Assembly (NCBI GenBank): GCA_004555245.1
Contig: SFIS01000008.1
Span: forward strand, 1-47,688
From: Bacteroidales bacterium
GTDB lineage: Bacteria > Bacteroidota > Bacteroidia > Bacteroidales > Bacteroidaceae
Length of the DNA: 47,688 bases
Direction of reading: 5' to 3'
Shown: positions 41,972 to 47,688 of the stretch, in pieces
Layout: every line of letters starts with the position of its first letter
How positions within the stretch are numbered: position 1 is the stretch's first letter
Notes under the pieces: model-generated
What the model saw: only the letters and a program-made list of their open reading frames with translations
Database searches by the model: none
Told to the model about the DNA's origin: nothing
Program-made: the position numbers and the translations under genes

Positions 41972-43483
41972 ATGAGTGATAGATTGTATATTTTTGACAC
42001 TACGCTGCGCGACGGCGAGCAAGTGCCGGGATGCCAGCTGAACACCATAGAGAAGATTCAGGTTGCCAAGCAGCTCGAGACGCTCGGCGTGGATGTCATC
42101 GAAGCCGGATTCCCTGTCTCCAGCCCGGGCGACTTCAATAGTGTCATCGAGATCAGCAAAGCTGTGACATGGCCCACGATATGCGCACTGACACGCGCCG
42201 TGCAGAAAGATATTGACGTTGCTGCAGAGGCACTGCAATATGCCAAGCACAAGCGCATACATACAGGCATTGGTACATCGGAAAGCCACATAAGATATAA
42301 GTTCAACTCCACTCCCGAGGAAATTATCGAAAGGGCGGTGGCTGCTGTGAAATATGCGAAACGCTATGTCGAAGACGTAGAGTTCTACGCAGAGGATGCG
42401 GGACGCACCGACAACGAGTATCTCGCACGTGTCATCGATGCCGTGACAAAGGCCGGAGCCACTGTCTGCAACATCCCCGACACCACAGGCTTCCGCATTC
42501 CTAACGAGTATCACGAGAAGATAAAGTATCTCTATGAGCATGTCGATGCCTTCGCAGCTGGAAAAGCCATTCTCTCCACACACTGCCACAACGACCTAGG
42601 CATGGCTACGGCTAACACCGTGGCGGGTGTGCTCGGAGGCGCGCGTCAGGTGGAGGTGACCATCAACGGCATCGGAGAACGTGCCGGAAATACCTCGCTC
42701 GAAGAGGTGGCGATGATCTTCAAGACACATCCCGACCTCGGAATAGAGACAAACATCAACACCACGAAGATCTATCCTACAAGCCGTATGGTCAGCTCGC
42801 TCATGAACATGCCGGTCCAGCCAAACAAGGCGATTGTCGGAAAGAACGCCTTCGCACACTCTTCCGGCATACACCAGGACGGCGTGCTGAAGAATGCCTC
42901 AACATACGAGATTATGGACCCGAAGGAGGTTGGCATTGACGACAACGCCATCGTTCTGACAGCACGCTCCGGACGTGCCGCGCTGAAACACCGCCTCAGT
43001 GTGAACGGAGTGGAGGTGAGCGGAGATAAACTCGACAAGATATATCAGGAGTTTCTCAAGCTTGCCGATAAGAAAAAGGAGGTCAACGACGACGACATCC
43101 TCGTGCTTGCTGGTGCTGACCGCGCCGACGCACATGCCATCAAACTCGATTTCCTGCAGGTGACGACTGGCATGGACAACCACTCGAAGTGTGTAGCGTC
43201 GCTCGGACTCGACATCTCTGGACAGAAGTTTGAATCGTGCTCTACAGGCAACGGTCCTGTCGATGCCGCCATACGCGCGCTGAAGAAGATTATTCTTAAG
43301 GAGATGACACTCAAGGAGTTCACCATACAGGCAATCTCAAAGGGCTCTGACGATGTCGGAAAAGTACACATGCAGGTGGAATACGACAACCACCTCTATT
43401 ACGGCTTCGGAGCTGACACAGATGTCGTGAAAGCATCGGTTGAGGCATACATCGACTGTATAAACAAATTCAAGAACAGATAG
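41972..43483 (+). CDS. leuA: 2-isopropylmalate synthase
   Basis: A 503-residue enzyme that condenses acetyl-CoA with 2-ketoisovalerate, the first step of leucine synthesis. The catalytic TIM barrel begins DTTLRDGEQVPGC; the metal ligands His 204 and His 206 are in THCHNDLGMA; NGIGERAGNTSLEEVAM and SGIHQDG complete the active site. The C-terminal LeuA regulatory domain (residues ~380-500) is present, so feedback by leucine is expected. It heads the operon with its own promoter. Confidence 0.95.
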   Translation: MSDRLYIFDTTLRDGEQVPGCQLNTIEKIQVAKQLETLGVDVIEAGFPVSSPGDFNSVIEISKAVTWPTICALTRAVQKDIDVAAEALQYAKHKRIHTGIGTSESHIRYKFNSTPEEIIERAVAAVKYAKRYVEDVEFYAEDAGRTDNEYLARVIDAVTKAGATVCNIPDTTGFRIPNEYHEKIKYLYEHVDAFAAGKAILSTHCHNDLGMATANTVAGVLGGARQVEVTINGIGERAGNTSLEEVAMIFKTHPDLGIETNINTTKIYPTSRMVSSLMNMPVQPNKAIVGKNAFAHSSGIHQDGVLKNASTYEIMDPKEVGIDDNAIVLTARSGRAALKHRLSVNGVEVSGDKLDKIYQEFLKLADKKKEVNDDDILVLAGADRADAHAIKLDFLQVTTGMDNHSKCVASLGLDISGQKFESCSTGNGPVDAAIRALKKIILKEMTLKEFTIQAISKGSDDVGKVHMQVEYDNHLYYGFGADTDVVKASVEAYIDCINKFKNR

Positions 43484-43547
43484 TAACAGCCCTGGCGGGT
43501 GTATCCTTACTTTTCAACTCGTCAACTTAAATAAAATAATAAATCAC

Positions 43548-44939
43548 ATGGGAAAAACATTATTCGATAAGATATGGGACGCACATGTCGTGCAGAATGT
43601 GGAAGACGGCCCTACACAATTATATATCGACCGCCTCTATGCACACGAGGTGACATCACCTCAGGCCTTCGATGCCCTGCGCGACAAGCAGATCAAGGTG
43701 TTCCGTCCTGACCATATCGTCGCTATGCCCGACCATAACACCCCTTCCGACCAGCAGGACCATATAGACGACCCGGTAGGACGCAAGCAGGTAGAGACAC
43801 TTGCCGCCAACTGTGCAGAGTTCGGTATCAGGCATTTCGCTATGGGCACGAAAGACAACGGCATCATACATGTTGTAGGACCGGAGAAAGCCCTCTCCCT
43901 GCCAGGCATGACAATAGTTTGCGGCGATTCGCATACATCCACTCACGGTGCAGTAGGTGCCATCGCAATGGGTATCGGCACATCAGAGGTGGCACAGGTG
44001 CTTGCCTCACAGTGTATCCTGCAGTCCAAACCCAAGACCATGCGCATCAATGTCGAAGGCACACTGCCGCCTATGACGACAGCAAAGGATGTCGCGCTAT
44101 ATATCATGGCTCAGATGACAACATCGGGTGCTACTGGGTATGCTGTCGAATATGCAGGCTCTGCCATACGCAATATGTCGATGGAAGGACGCCTCACGCT
44201 CTCGAACCTCTCTATCGAGATGGGTTCACGTGCCGGACTTATAGCTCCAGACGAGACGACATTCGAATGTATCAAAGGTAGAGAATACGCACCGAAAGGT
44301 GAAGAGTGGGAGAAGGCTCTCGCTAAATGGAAGACGCTCTATTCAGATGATGACGCCGTCTTCGACAAAGAGGTGACCTACCGTGCAGAGGACATCACCC
44401 CGCGCATAACATACGGCACGAACCCCGGAGCAGGCATCGCCATCGACGAGGCAATCCCGACGCTCGATTCCATCGCTGAGGCTGACAGGACACAGTTCCT
44501 CGGTATGCTCGACTATATGCAGTTCCAGCCCGGACAGAAACTTGAAGGCACACCCGTTGACTATTGCTTCCTCGGTGCGTGCACCAACGGCAGAATAGAA
44601 GACTTCCGTGCGTTCGCAAGCATCGTGAAGGGTAAGAAGAAAGCTGACAATGTCGTGGCATGGCTCGTGCCGGGCTCATGGCTCGTGCGCCAACAGATAA
44701 TCGACGAAGGTATTGACAAGATTCTTGAAGAGGCTGGCTTTGAACTGCGTCTCCCGTCGTGCTCGTCATGTCTCGCCATGAATCCTGACAAGGTGCCCGC
44801 AGGAAAGCTCTCCATCTCTACAAGCAACCGTAACTTCATCGGAAGACAGGGACCCGGCGCACGCACCGTACTCGCCTCACCGCTCGTCGTTGCGGCTTCT
44901 GCAATTACCGGTGTCATAACTGACCCGCGAAAGCTCTGA
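43548..44939 (+). CDS. leuC: 3-isopropylmalate dehydratase, large subunit
   Basis: The 463-residue aconitase-family subunit isomerises 2- to 3-isopropylmalate with LeuD. The [4Fe-4S] ligands are Cys 345 (GACTNGR) and Cys 405/Cys 408 (CSSCLAMN). VCGDSHTSTHGA and the N-terminal KIWDAHVV are standard. It follows leuA by 64 bp. The gap holds a TCAACTCGTCAACTT repeat fragment. Confidence 0.96.
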   Translation: MGKTLFDKIWDAHVVQNVEDGPTQLYIDRLYAHEVTSPQAFDALRDKQIKVFRPDHIVAMPDHNTPSDQQDHIDDPVGRKQVETLAANCAEFGIRHFAMGTKDNGIIHVVGPEKALSLPGMTIVCGDSHTSTHGAVGAIAMGIGTSEVAQVLASQCILQSKPKTMRINVEGTLPPMTTAKDVALYIMAQMTTSGATGYAVEYAGSAIRNMSMEGRLTLSNLSIEMGSRAGLIAPDETTFECIKGREYAPKGEEWEKALAKWKTLYSDDDAVFDKEVTYRAEDITPRITYGTNPGAGIAIDEAIPTLDSIAEADRTQFLGMLDYMQFQPGQKLEGTPVDYCFLGACTNGRIEDFRAFASIVKGKKKADNVVAWLVPGSWLVRQQIIDEGIDKILEEAGFELRLPSCSSCLAMNPDKVPAGKLSISTSNRNFIGRQGPGARTVLASPLVVAASAITGVITDPRKL

Positions 44940-45171
44940 TTCCCGACTTCCTCTCTGAAATATGTCAACCACTCAACCCGTCACTATGTTTTGTCTTTTA
45001 CGACAACAGAGACAACATTTACAACGGGAAGAACGGGCGCAACGGGAAATGTCACGAAATGGCATACAACAGGGACAACAAGATTTCTGCTGTCAATACC
45101 GTCAATTCGTCAACTTCTCAACTCGTCAACTGAAAGCATGCACGTGACATGCTAAACAAAACACAATTATT
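44940..45171. repeat. leuC-leuD gap filled with dispersed repeat fragments
   Basis: This 232-bp gap inside the operon has no gene. It contains TTTTACGACAACAGAGACAACA (44997-45018), also found in the core of the TIR element at 47592. It also holds ACAACAGGGACAACAAG (45067-45083), a direct repeat of TCGTCAACT (45108 and 45123), and a small hairpin AGCATG/CATGCT (45135-45153). These look like degraded intergenic repeats. Confidence 0.6.
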
Positions 45172-45783
45172 ATGGCAAAACAGAAATTCAACATAATAGA
45201 ATCTACTTGCATACCGGTGGCAATCGACAACTGCAACACCGACCTCATCATTCCGGCACGTTATCTCGCCAGCACAACACGCGACCCGAAGTTCTTCGGT
45301 GATGCCTTCATGCACGACCTGCGGTATGACGCAGAAGGTAATCCCGTGCCCGATTTCGTGATGAACCGTCCCGAGTTCTCTGAAGCACCACGCGAAGGAG
45401 TACACGAAATAATCGTCGGAGGACAGAACTGGGGCTCAGGCTCAAGCCGCGAACATGCGGCATGGGCGATTGCAGGCTACGGGGTGAGAGTAGTAATCAG
45501 CTCGTCGTTTGCAGATATACACCGCAACAATCTGCTCAACTGCTTCGTCTTGCCCGTCGTTGTCTCGCGCGAGTTCCAGCAAGAACTCTTCGACACCATT
45601 GAGGCAGACCCGCAGGCAAAAGTGCGTGTTGATGTTCCTGCACAGACTGTGACAAATCTTACGACAGGACACTCTGAGCATTTCGACATCAACTCATACA
45701 AGAAATACTGTCTTGAGAACGCATACGACGACATCGACTTCCTCCTCGCAAATAAAGACAAGATTGAGGCTTACGAGAAATAG
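45172..45783 (+). CDS. leuD: 3-isopropylmalate dehydratase, small subunit
   Basis: The 203-residue swivel-domain partner of LeuC. GQNWGSGSSREHAAWA is the substrate-binding loop and CNTDLIIPARYL lies near the start. The length is typical. It is separated from leuC by a 232-bp repeat-filled gap but has no promoter of its own that I can see, so it is probably read from the leu promoter. Confidence 0.95.
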   Translation: MAKQKFNIIESTCIPVAIDNCNTDLIIPARYLASTTRDPKFFGDAFMHDLRYDAEGNPVPDFVMNRPEFSEAPREGVHEIIVGGQNWGSGSSREHAAWAIAGYGVRVVISSSFADIHRNNLLNCFVLPVVVSREFQQELFDTIEADPQAKVRVDVPAQTVTNLTTGHSEHFDINSYKKYCLENAYDDIDFLLANKDKIEAYEK

Positions 45784-45828
45784 GAATGCAATGTATCTTG
45801 CACAGTGATGATGTAAACCCAACGGCTT

Positions 45829-47361
45829 GTGAAAAATAAGAGAATAGAAATAATGGACTCTACGCTCCGCGATGGCGAACAGACCAGCGGAGTGTCTTTT
45901 GTGCCGCATGAGAAACTCATGTTGGCACGAATGCTTTTGCGCGATGTCAATGTAGATAGAATTGAAGTGGCATCGGCACGCGTCTCGGAAGGCGAACGCG
46001 AGGCTGTGAAGATGATCTGCAGGTATGCACAGATGGCGGAAATGCTCGATAGGGTAGAGGTGCTCGGCTTCGTTGACAACGGCAAGTCTATCGATTGGAT
46101 AAGCGGATGCGGAGGAAAAGTGATAAACCTGCTGTCAAAAGGCTCGCTGAAGCATTGCATGCAACAGCTCGGCAAGACCGCTCCGGAGCACATCTTCGAC
46201 ATCAGACGTGAGGTGGATTATGCGCACAGCAAGGGTATGACGGTCAACCTTTATCTCGAAGACTGGTCGAACGGCATGAAAAACTCTCCCGAATATGTCT
46301 TCCAACTCATGGAAGGGCTGAAAGACTGTGGCATAAAACGTTTCATGCTGCCTGACACACTCGGTGTGCTCGACCCGCTCTCCGTCTCTCAGTTCTTTTT
46401 AAAGATGGTTGACAAATACCCTGACATACACTTTGACTTCCATGCGCACAACGACTACGACCTCGCCGTAGCCAATTCTCTCTCTGCCGTCCTCGCTGGT
46501 GCGGCAGGCTTACATGTCACCGTCAACGGCCTCGGAGAACGATGCGGCAACGCCCCGCTGAGCTCGGTGCATGTCATTCTGACAGACCATTTCAACGCCA
46601 TCACGAACATCAACGAGAACAGACTGAACGAGGTGAGCCGTGTCGTTGAATCATACAGCGGCATTCCCGTAGCGCCAAACCAGCCCATCGTCGGAGAAAA
46701 CGTATTCACGCAGGTGGCTGGAGTGCATGCCGACGGCGACAACAAGGACAACCTCTACTGCAACGCCCTCGCGCCTGAACGCTTCGGAAGAAAACGGGAG
46801 TATGCTCTCGGAAAAAGCTCGGGAAAGGCTAACATCGAGATGAACCTTCAGGAACTCGGTCTGGAACTTACTCCCGAGCAGGTGAAGAAAATCACACAGC
46901 GTATCACGGAACTCGGAGACAGGAAGGAACGTGTCACACAAGAAGACCTGCCTTTCATCGTGTCCGATGTCCTGAAACATTCTGCTCCTGACAGCGAAGA
47001 GAGTGTGAAACTGCTCGGGTATATGGTCAGCCTCGCATACGGCATAAAACCTATCGCTTCAATAAAGATTTCCGTCAACGGAAAAGAATACACCGGCGAC
47101 GCTACCGGCGACGGACAGTATGATGCGTTTGTCAAGGCTCTCAGACAGATTTATTTAGAGAAACTTGGCAGGACATTGCCACACCTTCTCAACTATGCTG
47201 TCACCATCCCTCCCGGAGGACGCACCGACGCTCTCGTACAGACTGTCATCACATGGCAGCAAGGCTCAAACATCTTCCGCACACGATCATTGGATGCCGA
47301 CCAGACGCAGGCGGCTATAAACGCCACATTCAAGATGCTGAACATTATCGAGAAGAAATAA
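45829..47361 (+). CDS. LeuA/citramalate synthase-like enzyme
   Basis: A 510-residue DRE-TIM metallolyase beginning IEIMDSTLRDGEQTSGV. The metal ligands His 205 and His 207 are in DFHAHNDYDL, and VNGLGERCGNAPLSSV and QVAGVHADGD are present. The C-terminal LeuA-dimer regulatory domain (~380-505) is also present. It differs from LeuA in the barrel (VEVLGFVDNGKSIDWI) and resembles the second leuA-like gene of Bacteroides leu operons, which may make citramalate for isoleucine or isopropylmalate. The substrate is not decided by sequence alone. The start is a GTG at 45829; the first ATG (45853) would remove the conserved first strand. It lies 45 bp after leuD and ends at a strong terminator. Confidence 0.85.
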   Translation: MKNKRIEIMDSTLRDGEQTSGVSFVPHEKLMLARMLLRDVNVDRIEVASARVSEGEREAVKMICRYAQMAEMLDRVEVLGFVDNGKSIDWISGCGGKVINLLSKGSLKHCMQQLGKTAPEHIFDIRREVDYAHSKGMTVNLYLEDWSNGMKNSPEYVFQLMEGLKDCGIKRFMLPDTLGVLDPLSVSQFFLKMVDKYPDIHFDFHAHNDYDLAVANSLSAVLAGAAGLHVTVNGLGERCGNAPLSSVHVILTDHFNAITNINENRLNEVSRVVESYSGIPVAPNQPIVGENVFTQVAGVHADGDNKDNLYCNALAPERFGRKREYALGKSSGKANIEMNLQELGLELTPEQVKKITQRITELGDRKERVTQEDLPFIVSDVLKHSAPDSEESVKLLGYMVSLAYGIKPIASIKISVNGKEYTGDATGDGQYDAFVKALRQIYLEKLGRTLPHLLNYAVTIPPGGRTDALVQTVITWQQGSNIFRTRSLDADQTQAAINATFKMLNIIEKK

Positions 47362-47365
47362 AAAA

Positions 47366-47408
47366 AAAGTGTGTTGAGAATCGGCAACCGATAATCTCAA
47401 CACACTTT
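47366..47408 (+). terminator. Terminator of the leu operon
   Basis: A 14-bp perfect stem AAAGTGTGTTGAGA / TCTCAACACACTTT carries a second stem, ATCGG/CCGAT, in its loop, followed by CTTTTT. It starts 4 bp after the stop codon. leuB is not between this point and the window end. Confidence 0.88.
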
Positions 47409-47419
47409 CTTTTTAACTA

Positions 47420-47688
47420 TGGTGTACAGTTTGATGTGCAAAAATCAGTAATAACGCCCCGAAGGGGCAACCTGCGCATAGCCCAGGGTAAAGCGTAGCG
47501 ACACCCTGGGTTACTTCATGTAGGTGATGGTCGCGCTGTAAGCGCAAAAGCGTAGATAACAGCAGGATATTTAACGCTTTTGCGCTTTAGTTTTTACGAC
47601 AACAGAGACAACAGGAACAACGGTCTGATTGTGAACTCTATGTTGTCTGTTGACAACAACAAAAACAACTTTTACCAGCCTAAAGGCT
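47420..47688. mobile_element. TIR element copy B, cut by the window end
   Basis: It begins TGGTGTACAGTTTGATGTGCA directly after a TA and 11 bp after the leu terminator. The first ~90 bp match the left end of copy A (36758-36850) in the same direction. The last 99 bp (47590-47688) match 36963-37061 of copy A in the opposite direction with one difference. The right end is outside the window. Confidence 0.75.

Noticed and set aside
47253..47498. 81-codon plus-strand frame at the end of the leu operon
   Set aside because: It overlaps the LeuA-like gene in another frame and runs through the terminator into the mobile element.

Overview
The window looks like a chromosomal segment of a Bacteroidales bacterium, most likely in or near Prevotella. 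Three things support this. Almost every recognisable promoter has the Bacteroidetes form TTTG/TTG - 19 to 21 bp - TAnnTTTG, and the matching short primary sigma factor is encoded at 35250-36122. Shine-Dalgarno sequences are mostly absent. The gene set (S9 peptidase, C11 lipoprotein peptidase, DUF3078 barrel, stand-alone MetH activation domain, leuA-leuC-leuD plus a second LeuA-like gene) is typical of the order.

Layout. 1-2750 is the edge of an integrated element: a ParB-like gene cut by the window edge, a tyrosine integrase, and a C-terminally truncated second integrase behind a palindrome-covered promoter. 2827-5298 is a three-domain acyl-activating/acyl-carrier/acyltransferase protein. 5438-12583 is a complete tryptophan operon on the minus strand, read trpL-trpD-trpC-trpF-trpA-trpB-trpE-trpG. 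It starts with a promoter, a 19-residue leader peptide with three consecutive Trp codons, and an intrinsic terminator, which is a classical attenuator. The gene order is a circular permutation of the BEGDCFA order I recall for Bacteroides. Two of its gaps are enlarged by copies of a 15-bp palindrome. 12669-21484 (minus) holds galK, galM, a DedA protein, glnS, an S9 peptidase and yidC. 21660-31975 holds a DUF3078 barrel, hemW, the MetH activation protein, a C11 lipoprotein peptidase, valS, mazG, a small lipoprotein and ribonuclease Z. 33015-36189 holds a YihY/BrkB membrane protein, RNase P RNA, a DUF1573 protein and the primary sigma factor. 37410-40033 (minus) holds an HUH (REP-associated-type) transposase-like protein, a Nudix hydrolase and ispE. 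40293-47361 (plus) holds dnaB and the leuA-leuC-leuD-(citramalate/isopropylmalate synthase-like) operon.

Long gaps are filled with structured repeats rather than genes. They are a nested inverted repeat at 25.1-25.35 kb, two ~125-bp hairpins at 32.36-32.75 kb, four 22-bp direct repeats at 36.5 kb, and a 529-bp element with terminal inverted repeats and flanking TA at 36758-37286. A second copy of that element starts at 47420 and runs off the window. The two copies agree at one end in direct orientation but have their cores inverted, with 98 of 99 bases identical where both can be compared.

The most informative single observation is the trp leader/attenuator. The most novel-looking material is the repeat biology: palindromes spreading inside the trp operon, an element with an apparently invertible core, and a chromosomal HUH transposase-like gene with an extra C-terminal domain next to one copy. 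All assignments come from reading motifs and structure by eye; no database search was run.
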